Source: Acanthaster planci (lineage: Eukaryota > Echinodermata > Asteroidea > Valvatida > Acanthasteridae). Taken from it: DNA of 64,000 nucleotides. Under the pieces are notes generated by a model. The model saw only the letters and a program-made list of their open reading frames with translations. It made no database searches and had not been told where the DNA came from. The position numbers were made by a program, and so were the translations under genes. The stretch covers positions 669,453-733,452 of the forward strand of contig NW_019091421.1 in NCBI RefSeq assembly GCF_001949145.1, written 5' to 3'. Shown here piece after piece: positions 24,101 through 39,100 of this stretch (positions are counted from its first letter, which is position 1; every line of letters starts with the position of its first letter).

Positions 24101-27100
24101 GATTGTCCAGAGCCTGTAACTAGTCAAGGTTATGACCTTACACTGAAGTACGAAAAAGTGAACTGTCTGGAGCTCAAGTATATTGATATGACAGGGTTGA
24201 AAAGTATTTCTGTTTAAGAAAGGGCAATTTTCAAATTAGACCCATAACGCTGACAGCGGCTGGACATAGAGAGCAAAATGATTTACTTCATTTGGGCTAC
24301 ACAAAAGAAAACGGGCCACTGTAACTGGGATGGGGGGGGTGGGTTGAGGTTGCTCATTCAGTACTGATGCATCAAGCAAAACACACAACACCGCACCTCT
24401 CTCCTGTAAACTCTTGTCCTTGGCAAGCTGGGAGACAGTCTTCAGCGAGCAGAACTCTTTGGTCAGCCGCTGGATGAACTCAGCGTGGTGCTCGGACCGC
24501 AGCACCCACTGCTGGTCCGACTCGGGAACGTTGGGCCAGGGCAGGATCAAGATGTTGGATAAGCCCCTACAAACTAATAGCTGAACCTTAAACGAAAATG
24601 ATGCATGGAGCAAGTCATTTGTAAGTTACAATGGTAAAACAGGTGACACTAACCCATTCCAACTTTAATTCTCTGCACTTACAGTCTTGCCCTATCACAT
24701 GATGTGGAGCAAACGTGGATGTGACCCAATCCCATTAAATGAGTCTTAAGGCAATTCTTCAGTTCTTCTGTTTTAAGTTTTAGCATCTGAAACAGCAAAC
24801 TTTGTTTGACATATCCATTCAGTTTCAGGGTGGGAATTTACGTTTAATTTGAAAATGATTAGAAAACTGTCCCATACCGTTTAAACAATTAGCCAACACT
24901 TTACAGAGGCCGCCGCCTGCCTCGGTGTTTTCATGTATGCATAATTATATAGTTCAACAATGCACACGGTCCAACCAATGTAAAACTGTAGATTGATGTC
25001 TGGGCATTAAAACAAGCAATGTTTGTTTTAGAATCCACTTTTTTCTCAAAAAGTACATGGATGCCAAAAGGGAAAAAAACAGTATGTAACAGGCATTGTT
25101 TACAATAAAAATGAACGCCAGATTGAGTCAATCAAAACGTCAAACCTCTATTAACCACTTGCTGCCGGGTGTAATTTGAAGTTGCATGACGTAAAACCGG
25201 GTGATTTTCAATATTTTTTCCATTTTCAACATTCTTAAAAAAAAAATCATAACTTCATTTACTGGACGTTTACACCCACACGAATGACTGTATGGTGGCT
25301 ACTCTAATCTGACAGACAACATCTATTGATGCCCGAGTATTTCAGCCAGGCCTGCTGCCTTGTAAAAAGAGTTCAGATTGTGCGGTGTTATGTAAGTTTC
25401 TTTTGTTCCCGAAACCAGCACAGTGCACTGCTGGCGTCTTTTCAATAGGGGCCAGATTAGAGAGCAGCGGTATTGTATCGCTCATCACTGGAGCGCTGCA
25501 GTGCTTTTGTCCCCGGTGGTAATCCGTTTGCGCTGAATGCCACAAACAGCGGTATAATCTTTCAAAACAATGATGGATTTCCTCCGCTATTGACAGCTGA
25601 AAAAATGTTGGCAATTCCCAGCAGCGGGTCTTTAGTTCAGAGTTACAAGGGCCAGCTCTTTTGTCCAATTTCGGGCTCCCTGGTTTCATGTATCAAGCCT
25701 ATGTGCTCGAAACCGGGCGCCCCAGCAGCATATGGTTAAAAGGGATGGCTCTGTTTAAATGTTTGGGAAAATCTGTAATTGTGATTTGGAACTTTTTTCG
25801 TTTAAACGTGTGATCGTTCCGTCCTTAATTCAGTTGGGCTTACCCAATGAAAATTGGCATAATTTGGCAGAAAGAAAATGATAGTTCCTATTGCTTTCCA
25901 TTGTGCTAGATTTGTTTAACAACCTGTCCACTAAGACGAGGCTCTGGTGGCTTGTGACTCATTCCATTAGACCGAGGGTCGGATTAAGCGTGATCAAAAC
26001 CAGAGTGAGCGCTCTTCTTGCAAATAAGGATCAAGTTCTGACATGAAGTCTTGGCTGCCTTTGGAGCGATAAATATGGAACAAATTCACAGCTTGTTTAC
26101 AAATGAATCCCATGACATTTCAATGATCATTCTTGATGGCCCCCTTTAATGGCAGAAAGCACTGCGTTGGGTTTTGTATGGACAGCAAAGCCGCGTTTGT
26201 TTCACACGGAACTAGATCACAGTCAGCGATCCATCGTTGGTTTACAGACAACAAAACCCACATGGTGGATGGTGGGAACCAGCGTTAGGATCACTGATTG
26301 AGATCCAGATCCGTGGGAAACAAACAGGCCCCCAAATGTCACAGAACAGTGGCTGCATACAATAGTTACTGCACTGCTTAACACCATTGGCATATGTAAA
26401 TAACCACTGGCGGGGGCCACAGCAAATGACCAGTGACAGCACTACCCCGGTTACCAGAATTGTCCACATTCTACCCATCTTTAAACTGGGTAGCCTTTTG
26501 GGTGATGGTGGATAAATTTCATATCTCTTCACCTCATCCTGTAGCCCTGTTAAGGACCCACCGCTGACATCCTTGAATAACATCTGTACTGAGGAAAGCT
26601 CAATGAGAAATGTCGGTCTGACAGTTGTGGCTACAGACAGGAACAGGTGGGCAGCTGAGACGAGAATCTTCTCGGGAACCTGGGAGAAATCAGTGGAATC
26701 AATGAATATCACAAGTAACACAGCTGCACCTGGCCCATTATCCCACCAAGCCAAACCACACAAAAGACGGCGACACTAGCAGCATATTCTATGAAATCAA
26801 GGCAAAAGCAAAATCAACAAACCATGGAATACTGTCCAGGTCCACAGCTGCACTCAAGTATGAGCTCCGATTTCCACGTGTCAACGGTCACCCCGCTGAC
26901 CTCCGACCCCCACTGCCTTACCTGTTTGGCTAGTAGCGGCGTGACGGCATTGATGATGTTGGTGACCAGCGGCACAAACTTATCGTGGTGTTGGCTGTTC
27001 CTCTGGACCTCGCCGTAGAACTGAGATATCCAGTGTGTGAACGCCTGCAGGGCAGCTAGGGCCTGGGCGTGGCTGGAAACAGGGCAGAGAATTACAACAT

Positions 27101-30100
27101 CAGCATTTTTCTATTCCTCCTTGAGAGAAAGCAAATTTCATGAACTTGGTACTTCTCAAGTGAGGGCAGCAATGGGCTCCTTCCATTTCTAAAGTTTGGA
27201 ACATTGTTTCCAAGTTCACCGACCATGTGACTGTAGAACCAGAGAAGTATACAAAATCATCTCTCTTGTGGAGAGCTCAAGAACGAAATCAAAAAAGACT
27301 GGCGCCAACAACTCACACATCAATGAAGTCTGCCTTGAGTACGGTAGGGATAGCTGTCTTAACTTTATACAACTTCATCTTAGTCCCGTAGACTGTCACC
27401 TGACAAAACCTGCAAGTGAGAGAAAATAATCAGTTTCATTCTTCACTAGTCAAACCATTTCTATATAGCACAGAATGTTGGAAGTAAATCAATTATCAAT
27501 ACTTTGTGCAAGTTTTCACATTTTCATCAAAGCGTTCTCACAGTCAAGGAAAAAAGCACGTAATCGAGATTCGCCCATATAACAACAAACAAAATGCTGT
27601 TGCATCAAGTTTTCCCTGACAAAGAGGAATTATGAAAACACAAACTCTTGCTTTGAACATACTTGTCAATTAATGAAAGTGCATCATCAAATCGCTCAGA
27701 TAACCTCTCAGCGATGAAGTGATCAGCTAGTCTTCCCAGTGCCTGGAACAAGGAGCTGAGGTCTCGCAATGTACAGTGTAGTCTCCTACACTCATGCTCA
27801 GCTGTGATGTTTAACCTTTGACCTGTGTGAATAAATTAAGCACAGTTTACAGGCATGACTCCTTAACCCTAACCCCCCAAGGGTTGCTGGCCTTCCCCAT
27901 TCACACAAAGTTAAACACCCATATGGGACTTTGTGCACAGAGGCTGTTGGACTTGGTTTTCCTAGGGTATGCCAAACCCAATGCAAAAGCCAGCTGTTAT
28001 GGGCCTACCAGACCTATCCCCACAGAATGAAATACTTTACTACTGTTTAATTCTGTGTGGTTGGGGAAGGTTAGGGTTAATTGATGTCTACAATACATTT
28101 CAGTGATACAAATAGCATGTTATTCAGTAATGGGTACTTTCAGAAATTAGGGGTCCAAAAGTGTGAAATTTTCATGTCCCTGTTACATCTGACCTTTGTT
28201 AATCGACATGGAAATATCACCGGAATTGATTTCAAACTATTACTATTTGTTTGGCAGCTAACTTGCATTAATTCATCACTGTTGGAAATTAGAAAATGTG
28301 TTCTGAACTTACAAAATCACATGTCAGATGTAACTGGGACACACACAAAAATGGACCCCTAATTTCTGGAATGACCCTAATGAAACCAGAGGGAGAAGCT
28401 CTGTAGCACTGGGGCTAAAAGTGAATAGTACAGAAATTTTAAAAGGCTCACCAAAACGGTTGGCAAGCTTTCGGACCTTGCTCTTTCAGGGTAGCTCTCT
28501 GTGTTCTGTACATGCTAGAACAACCCCTGGAGGGACGTTGTGATCTGAAAACTTGGAACTATTTTGGTGAGCGCTGCTTTTTTAAATTTTCTGTACCGTT
28601 CACATAGAATTTATTCATTTTGATTCATTGCAGTGTAGCTCTTTTAAAAATACTACACTCAAGGCATTGTTGTAAAACAGTTTTCCAACATAAAAACTTC
28701 ACATTACAAACTTCCAGTAAATCAAGAAAGAGCCGAGAATGATGCATTTCTCAAAGGAATGAAAACCTGCAAGGGATATCTCTAGAAGTACCCTTATAAA
28801 TGTATATAGAGCAAGAAATCTCATCAACATTTCAATCAGTAGGCTCAAGTATAATGGTAAGAGATATCAACTAGAATTTCTAGAAAGATGCTGCAAACTG
28901 AAATCATAGATTACAAACTCTTTCAACCGAACAAATTTCTTTGGATTTATGGAGAAAAAAGCGAGCCTACCCTCTGGTGTCTCTGTGATGAACTGACCGA
29001 GTCCCAGGTAAATGTCCAAATATTCCTGAAACGGTGGATACTGGAGGGACAAAATTTGGATAGTTAAGCCAGCATTTTTTGTTTACTGGATTACAAACAT
29101 AGCATGAAATTTTGCAGAAACGGAGTATGGTAGAAAATAAAACTCTACAGTTCCATTTTTCTCTGCAATTAACTTATCTTGGGTCAGAGGTGAAAAAAAA
29201 TAGAATTCAGTCCGTATTTTTTTACACTAAAAGAACCGTCAGGTATAAAATGTCAAATGATAAATTTTGTTTTCTCCTAAATTGCATTATTTCAAGTGAG
29301 TAGGTTTATAACGCAACTAACCAAAACTGTTGGCCTTATATTTTTCTGTGGCTATTTCCCCATTGCATTGCTCACTTCATGCACTTCCACATGCACAACC
29401 ACAGATACCAAACACAGACCCAGTTACAGGAAGTCACTTCCTGTGAACAACCTGTGGGTGCCATCTCAGTGTGTACAAACACCTCCGTCGTCGATTGAAC
29501 TGCCACAGGACTCTCAGTGTGTACAAACACCTCCGTTGATTGAATTGCCACAGGACTGTATGCATTTGCATACTATCCCCCCCCGACATGTTTCAAAGCT
29601 CCTTAGCACACTTTGCTATGACCACACTGAATCCAACAAAACGCAGAATTCAAACACAACGTAGTTGCTAAGAGGACAAATACTCGATCCAACACCATCC
29701 CACAAGTACAATAAGGATTTTTTACTATACTGATTGACAGACCAATTATTCAACCAAAATTGTCTGTGTTTGGACATGGTTTTATTCAGCTGCCGTAGGA
29801 TTCATTTAATACCAATTCCTTTGAACATTTCATGTCAAAAAGAGGGTTGAATTTGACACTAACCTAACTGAAGGCTACAATGTACTACTTAAGTGTAACA
29901 TATAGCATACAATGCTGCGACTTGTAAGAGGACATGACCTTATTGTTCTCTGAAGCCATCAAATACAACAGGTAAGACAATGTACTATACAGTGCTGTGG
30001 CACTATGAATGCATGGCTTCGTTGTTCTCTGTACGAGTAACAGTGGAAGTGCCCTAGTCAGAAGTAATATGTAGGGCTAGGTCCTTCAGGCTCAAACCAC

Positions 30101-33100
30101 TACGTGGCATATATACATAGCAGGGGGGTGGGTTAAGTCCCTCAATTTTGCAGAATTTAAATGTAGGATGATGATATGAATATCGTGTGCACAATTTTGA
30201 AAACAAACAAATTTGTTTCAAGAACAGTGTCTGTAAGTTACCCTTCATGCCCATTCAACCCCACTCCAGCAACTTACCAATACTCTGAAAGCCTCCGTGG
30301 GTAGGAGCTCTGCTACCTTCGCAATGATCTCTAGACACTGCCTCAAGAAATTCTGCCACTCTGTCTCTGACTGAGAAAAAAACGAAGAAACAAAACCACA
30401 ATGAATGCTACCAGCTTCTAAAGAATGTGCTGTTGAACACAGCAAACTGGATTGATGACTAGGAAAAATTTTTTATCTCCATAGAAAATTTGTTATCATG
30501 TAAGTATTTACAAAATATCTTCCGAAACGGCTTGTGTAGCAAATTGTCCACACATGCTCAGTTCCCTGCATTACGTGGTCTGTTGCTCTGAAAAATCTCT
30601 CGCGCAAGCTGGGCACAGTTAACTCACATCATCATTGAGAATCTCGTCGTCTATTTCCTCCAGCTGTGATTGGTTGCAGCGGAACTGCAACTTGTGCAGA
30701 ATCTCAGTGATTAGTGACACCAACGCGTCTTTGTATCTGTAAAAGAAACAAAACTACTTTAAATAGCAAAGCCCCCATGTTCAAATTAAGTGATTTCGTA
30801 AACAGCTATAAATAGCGACGAAATAAATGAGTAGGCCAAAAAAATAAAAAAATCAAGGCATCAAGGCATGACCTAAACTTCACGTTCAGCTTCAGCAATG
30901 CAGGTTGTAATACCAGTCGTCATAACTCTTTCTGTGAGGAAATTCCTTGTTGACCATACATCGGAAATCCATCTTGAATCATTCTTCGAGTGAATTTCAC
31001 TGAACACGCTGAAGGGGCCGGTTTCATTCAACAACAAGGTCAAATGTTCAGCCTCCCACCTGTCTATGTGTACAAGGTTGTTTGAGTTGGCGCCTCTTGA
31101 GGTACTGGTCTTGTCCAACAGGTAGTCTATGAAGATGGCCCAGATGTCCAGACAGCTGAAGTAGCCTTCATGGGATGGCTAGGAGAAAATTGACATTTGG
31201 GAACAGGTGTAATTTGGAGGGATATCTTCTGACACTGCAGACTACAAATTGGGAAAATAGATTCTTGAACAGTTCCGTGGATGTGAGACGTCTCGAGCGC
31301 AAATCAAATAACAGACATCACCAATCACGTTTCTGCCTCATTGGGGCAAACACTGGTATTATAGGTGATTCCTAATGCAGAGCTCCACCATGATGTTGCC
31401 ACAGAGAGGCCATTTGCTTGCGGTGCATTGTGGGAAATGGCTGACAAATTCCAGTCACTAATTGTTCTCAATGTATGTTCAGATAGAAGATTCTGATATG
31501 ACTTTTTGAGTATCCATGTTAGTTACTCCAGACGGTGTTTTCTGTGAGGCCCAGAATGTCCCCGTCTATCAAACAAGTCCTCAAATTGTCTACAGCGGTA
31601 AGCTTGAACAGTGGGTTCCCTGGCAATCTTATGGTGGCGCACTGTACTGTGAATTGCCTGAATTAAAAGTGACTACATGTAGGTGCAGAGACCTAGTGGA
31701 ACTCAAAAACATGTCAAGAATCTGATATGAGACTATGCTGAGAACTTCTCTGAGATGTAAAAAAAAAACAACTAGAATTGACTAGGATTAGAGATTCTAC
31801 TGCTCTGAACACTACGCAAAACAACTACACAAATAATAAAATGAATGCAACTATTTCAAATCTGGAGGAGCAACTCAATTTCTTTTTTCTACCTGCTGGA
31901 ATGTGTACTTGAAGAGTAGTGTGAGGAACTCCAGAACAGGAAAGTGAGTGTTGGATTCAAACCGTCTGAGATGAATGCTGACAAACAGCTGAAGGAACTC
32001 AGTAAACTTCTCCACGTATCTTCAAACAGAATCAAATCTTCAGGTTAACAAACAGTGACGGGATAAATAAATGTGTTTTCTCGCATCTATGTAAAAAAAT
32101 TCCAGGAATAATTAAAGCCAGGAAGAAATGTAAGTACGTTTCTGAAAAAGCAACTGTTTCAACAGAGAGGAAAATACCACTACTCCAATCAGGGCAAATG
32201 CCCAATGCCGCCATAAAACTGTATAATATACAGAGTCTTATTTCACAAAAATGTAAAAAATAGGAGTGGAAAAATGTGTACATGTTAGCAAATATCCACA
32301 CTTACTTCTTTTTTTATAGACTGTCATTGACTCTAGGTTTTTCAGCAAAGCACACAAATGTATTGATGCATTCAACAGACCCATGCATTTGGCAGCTTTA
32401 TAAGATTATCAGGAATCAACACCAACTCACCTCTCGTCAAGTTCCGACATCTTATTGCCAACAGACTGTTCCGTGTTATCCTTCGTCACCCTCTGCAGCA
32501 GCTGGAAGGCTTGCTGGAACATCTTCAATAGGTACTCCTCAAAGTCTGTAGGCACGCAGTTCTTGGCCATGATCTCGTTGATGCAGCTCATGGCCAGCAC
32601 GCCCAGCGACGAGCTGCCGCTGCTGCTGAAGCTGCTGCTGCCGCTGTTGTTGGGGTCCTTGTGGGCCAGCGGCGAGGCGCTGCCGCCCAAGCCCTGCACC
32701 GACTGGATGTCGCAGCCAAAGTTGGCAAAGTGGAAGATGGTGGTCAGGAGGTTGGGCGTGATGTTGCCCGAGAGCGGGATCCACGAGAAGAGGTGGCAGA
32801 GGCAGTCCAGGCAGAGCAGGCTGACCTGCTCGCTCTCCTGGTCCAGAGGGGGAAGGGGCAGCACATTCTGCTTGCTGACTGGCGTGGCCTTGAACATGCT
32901 ACGGATAATGCTGCTACCTGAGATGTCAAAGTTGAGAAAACGCAAAGTTGAGCACAGTCTGAAATGTGGAATGTCCTGTCCTTAAAGTTATAGGAGAGTT
33001 CGAAGTACGCTTTCACAAGGAAATAAGCATTCTTGCACAAGTAACTACGCAGGTAGAGTAGCATTTCTGAAGAGGAACATTTGCTTTTGTTACATGTATC

Positions 33101-36100
33101 AAGTCAAGTGATTTCACTTTAAATGCTGTTACCTTTCTTTCGTGTTGTTTGAGCCAAAATACAACAACATGTTTCCATGTACACAGTAAAAGAAAAATAT
33201 AGGGATAAAATAGCCTGTACATCCCAATTAGCAATGGCATTTTCCACCAACCTGATTGGAGTGGTGAGGAGCCATAAGCGATATGACTAGGGCTGCCATC
33301 GTTAGAGTCTCCATGGGTGGGAGACGGTGGTGGAGTAGCGGTGGTCACCAACTGCCGATGCTTGTCTAATATCGTCTCAAGAATATCTGCAAACAGGACC
33401 CACATATGAATCAGGTGGTCTAAATGTCTTCCACGCCCAAACAGATCATTTGAATTTTGTGGATTTGAATTTGACTGAACAGAGAAGTGGATGGCTCATT
33501 TGGTCCAGAATTCAGGAGATCAAATGCAAATGTCATATTGGACATTCTTCTTTTGTTCTGCTTGAACCAACTGGGATGGACTCCACTCAATAACAGTGAT
33601 TCTCACATGGTGGTAAAGTGAAATTCTCCCTCGAGTGGCAAGCCTTGGGTGCATTTCTGTTGCACGGACGCATTCGTGGTGGGAACACAAGTGGATGGTA
33701 CTGCTCAATTTTCGTTCAAAAACAAAATCAGTGGCAGGCACTGAACACTGTTTCAAAAACGGACCAAATATTTGGCCAACACAACCCAATTTGTGCCCAC
33801 CAAAGTTCCCTCACTTAGCTCTTCTGAGCAATAAGTAAAGCATCCTCGATAGTTTAAGCACACATCACATGGAATCAGTTTGTAATTCAGACCTTTTCTG
33901 ACCATCACAACACCCCACAAGACCCTCACAAAACCAACAAAAACTTCCACTCTGAGTTCCAAGTCACAGACTTTTCAAATGAACGGCACCAAAAGCGTTC
34001 CTTTGTCACTGTTCACCTCATTACTTGTGGCTGGTCTTGTGACTGGCCACGGACTCAACCACAACTCAACACGGAATACTGACGTGTTACAATACTGAGT
34101 ATGGTGGGTATCTGGTCCAGCAGCAGTCTCTGCAGTTGCTCCTTCCTGGCCACGCTCAGGTCCTCCCGGGGTGAGGCAAGCTCCTCGGAGGTCGTCTGCA
34201 GCATCCTGAGGCCGAGGGTCACCATCTGGGGCTGATGGATCAGCTGGAAAGATCAACCAGAAATCAGCTTCACCTTTTGCACGTTGAACCTTAAAATTCC
34301 TTCACAAAAGTCTCTTCCCCTGGGCAGGATGCCGAGTCAAACCTAAAGCATTCTTGCTGTGAAACCCCGGCATATTTACTGTATATGTACTTAGATTTAA
34401 GAGAAGCATTCAGTTCAATGTGCAGCACTATAGAAAGGTCCTTGCTACCCTTAATCATTCCAACGCTTCCAAACCTTCTGAGGGATTTTAAAGGATTTTT
34501 GCGGAAGAAACGTATGTGTAATGATTTAGAAAGAATAGCACAGTTGATAAAATGGAGCTAACTTTCCACCATCACCTAGATTTACATGTAATTCTAGCAA
34601 AAATTTCAGTAGGATATCGGATCTTCAATGCTTTGTTTATCAATCTATTCTGGGTATCTCCAAATACAATCAAAGTTTATCACTTCCTATACTGCTCTCG
34701 TCACTGCTCCAAATCCACTGGCCACTCAATCCTACCTGAATAATATTTGAAAAAAAGTCCGGGTAGAAGTGGGGCCAGTCTAGTCTCCCGATGCACACAA
34801 TGACCTTGATGAGTTTGTTGCAGATGAAGGGCGGCACCAGCTTGTGGTGAGACAGTAAGAACTTGGACAAGCTGGATCGTATCTCCATCTTGTCCTGTGC
34901 GTCCACCCCTAGCCACTGCCTGTTTATCAAGTTCTGAGGATGACAGTCAGGAGAGGAACGAGACAAAAGAAGAGTTCAACATCATCCCAAAAGGGTTTTT
35001 TTTTTTAACCCTAACTCCCTAGGGTGTGTGCAAAATCATATTAAAATTGGAGGATTCAGGGCTGTTAGGGTTAATATTTGAAAACCGCAAATGGATGTTT
35101 GGATGACTTCCTGGTACTATTTTATGGGAGATGTTGTGCCATTTCTCAATACAGTGGCAAGTAAAGGTCATTTTTTTTTATATGCATGAGTAGATGCAAA
35201 ATCTAATTCTGTGCATCCATGCTGAAGCAGACAGGGATGTTTCCCTGGTCATCTGACATCCGTAAAATTAACGGGGAGTGGGGAATGAGCACTTGACACC
35301 ATCTTCTACGGCAGCATAGTTCAGAGCAGACAGTACTGAACAATATGCAACACTCTTTACAGCAGAACAACACTGATAAACGGCTCTCATGAAAAAGGGC
35401 ATTTGGGGGGGAAGGGGCAATTTTTAAATTGTTAGGGGAACGAGTGATACCCTTCCAATTACCCATGGATGCTAAGCCACTGTAACAAATTTCAAACAGG
35501 GGCATCCCCCCAAAAAAGGTTCACGGTGTTGTTTTCCATGCTATGCATTTTTAACTTTTAGATTTTTGTCATGTTTACACTTTGTGTTTATATGATTTTA
35601 GGTAATATTTCCTGAATGTCTACATTTTTTTCAATTTGAATGCTTCCATAGAGCCAGGATGACTTTCCCTGTGGACTCCATTGACATTTGAATGACTTCT
35701 ATCGACCCTTGATCTTCCAAACAAATGTATGTAAGCGTGATCTTTTGAATTTGTTCCAGACAAAATCAGTGGGAGATTCACTGACCCTTTCTACGAGCAA
35801 CAACCAATGCCTTTATTTTTAGTGTCTAGTTCCGTGAGGCTTTACTGACCTTTTCTGTGACTTTCAAATGGCCTTTCCAAAAGCCTGAACGGTATTCTTC
35901 TGAGTTGCCCACTGGGCAGAATGTACCCCCAGATATTTGCTAACATACCTCAAAGACGCTGAGCGCGTACATCATGACATACTCATTGTGGGTGTGAGCC
36001 AAGAAGTAGAAGCAGTGTCTCCAGGAGCCACTCTGTGCGCTGAAATTGTTCAACAACTCCTCTGCAGCCAACGAAAAACACGTCCACGATAAATGTCAAC

Positions 36101-39100
36101 GCCCGAGGCATTTTTGCTAGAAACCCTTCCAAAATCTTCCAAACCTTCCACTGTACAGGAGGCCCACGCCAAACTAATTATCCATTAACCATGACCACCC
36201 CAAATCCCCCAAAATCCATTCTCCCTTTTGGCAGGATTCTGATGGGCTCGGGCCAGAAGGCCTAAGGCGACCTCAATGTTAACAGAGAAGGATGAGCTAG
36301 GTCCAGGAGGCCTGAAGCACTGCCAGAGCATTCAGTTTTGTCATGTCATTAACCCTAACACCCCAATGGTTGCTGGCCCTAACCTTCCCCATTCACACGA
36401 AGTTAAACACCCATATGGGAGTTTGTGCACAGAGGCTGTTTGGACTTTNNNNNNNNNNNNNNNNNNNNNNNNNNNNNNNNNNNNNNNNNNNNNNNNNNNN
36501 NNNNNNNNNNNNNNNNNNNNNNNNNNNNNNNNNNNNNNNNNNNNNNNNNNNNNNNNNNNNNNNNNNNNNNNNNNNNNNNNNNNNNNNNNNNNNNNNNNNN
36601 NNNNNNNNNNNNNNNNNNNNNNNNNNNNNNNNNNNNNNNNNNNNNNNNNNNNNNNNNNNNNNNNNNNNNNNNNNNNNNNNNNNNNNNNNNNNNNNNNNNN
36701 NNNNNNNNNNNNNNNNNNNNNNNNNNNNNNNNNNNGGCAACGGCACTGATGACCTTCATGTGAGCTGTGCGAGCTGTAAGAGGTCCATTTTAAACAGAGA
36801 CCATTATACCAGTGCTGGACTTTTCAGCAAGAAATGTGGATTGCACAAGTAGTATTGGATGTGATGGATTTGGTCCAATGCTTAGTTACAGACACTTGGG
36901 AGTTTCGGTTAGACTTCCTGGAAAAGCTGCAGGGTTCTACATTCCTCATTGCTGCAAAACACCTCCTAACACTCCCAAGGATGTAAGTGGTCTAGGGTTA
37001 AGCCAGAACTATAAGTTATCTCGCTGTTTGAGAAGCTGAAGCAATTTTACATTTTAGTTGGCTGAAAATTTTCGAAATTCTACATTTGTCACCAAACTCA
37101 ACCATGGAACCATCACACAACAGACATAATTTCACACTTTGTTTAAAATTGTAGGCACTTTTGGAAAAATGAGAAATTTACAAATCAAATGTGTCTTATT
37201 TGAAATACGGGTAATCCAGCAATTTGGGGTCCATTTTTGGTGTCCCTGTCACATCTGACGTATGATTTTGTGAGTTCAGAACACATTTTCTAATTTTCAA
37301 GAGTGATGAATCAATGCAAATNNNCGTCCCACTTTCGGACCCCTAATTTCTGTAATTACCGTACATATATATTGTCAGCATTTTGACAACAGATGCATAT
37401 GTCTTTTCAAGCACCACAACAGGAACGGACCCAATGTGTGACAGGACTAACAATTTCAGTGTTAAAAAAAACAAAATTATAAATCAAGAACAACAGAATG
37501 CACACAATCATAAACAGGTTGTGTCACAGAGAGACAACCGAATCCACAAAATATAAAGTTTACAAGCAGACTGCACTAACAGCAAATCTTTCTGAGAAGA
37601 AGCAGGAAATCTAGTCTGCAATTAAATACACGTCGGTAAATACACGTACACATCAAAGGGCTGAACAGGAGGAAACAGATGGGCAATGTTACACAATAGC
37701 ATTTCTGTATTTTTCTGCCTCTGAAATACAGCTATATCCAAAAGATCTGGGCCCAATTTCATGGAGCCCAGTTTCATGTTTAACAGTCGGCAGAAAAGTT
37801 GTACTTCCTATAGTAGAATATTTTGCTTACCGTAAACACGATTTCATGGCTTTGCGTAGTGTGTTTGTGTTTACCCATGCGTGTGCACATAGAGATTTCC
37901 ATTACTACATCGCTGGGCTAAACAAAGTTTCCCTCCTAGGTAAGTGTACCTTTTGCTGTGTTTACTGCATTCGGCCTCTATGAAGTACGCGGCGCCATGA
38001 AAATGGGTCCTGGCTGCAGCCAGGAGTGACACACATGTAAGTGGGAGTTGGCATTAGCCACTTGGCATTGACCTCCATTGACACACATGCTGTTTCCAGC
38101 TGTAGCCAGGACTTCTGGCCAGGGTCTACTTTGCATCAGGGGCTGATGTTCAGTCAAGAATAGAGTCCTCTCAAGAAGGTCTAATGGTCAGAGCATACTA
38201 ACCTATTTCTCGCTTCCGTTGATTAACTGTTGCTAGGGAGAAGAACTCATTCATCAGGCTCTCCAAAGCTCGGAGGGACGACTCATTCGAGGCCTAAAGA
38301 AACAAACCAAAATGTCTTGGACTTAGAAATAATGTAACATCTGAAAAGCATGAACAAAACTGACACCACGTGACCACAGGAGAGTATGATCTGAAAGTAG
38401 GCCTACACACTTTCTTTGTCAGATAGTTTTGGTCTCGTGGAAGGAGTTCCATACATGGACATCACTCAACACCATGTGCACAAACCTATGGGACTGGCCT
38501 GAAAAATTCTCCATTTTTAAGTAACTGCTTCAATATTTCCTTGCTAAATTTGACTTTTTAGGACATGTTACCACTTTCCGATTGCTAGTAAATCACTGCA
38601 AGGGAAACTTAGCGATGTCCATATATACTCAGTTCCTATATTGTTGTAGTAACTCTATTACTGCAGTTTCAGAAATTTTTAATTTTGCCTTGCTAGTAAG
38701 TTCCCAATTGGCAATATTTACCAAGGTAATCAATAAATAATGGCCTGAGGATACAATTTATTAAAACAGAATGACAAATTCTGCATGTTTCCATAAGTTT
38801 TGATTACTTGAAATTTTTCAATTAATTTGAAAATTTTCCTTTACCATGTCAGTCATTACCTACCATCTATCTCTTTAACAATTATTTTTAACGCTGCCCT
38901 ACCCTTGGATATCCATGGTTTGGTTCACATATGTCACTTCCGAAATGGTCAAAGGCATCTAAAGACATATTTTTACTGCGAAAATGTCTGGGGGTCAAAA
39001 TAAGGGCTTCTTGCTGAAAGACTTTAAAAAGACTTTAAAAGACATTAAAATAGCCTTGTATTGATTATACTTTTTTTACGTCGGCATTAATGTCTCAGAT

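Noticed and set aside
27863-27873. Interstitial telomere repeat (CCCTAA)
   Set aside because: Only one unit is present at each end and the pair is inverted, which fits transposon termini.
36276-36852. Open frames crossing the N run
   Set aside because: They are artefacts of unknown bases.
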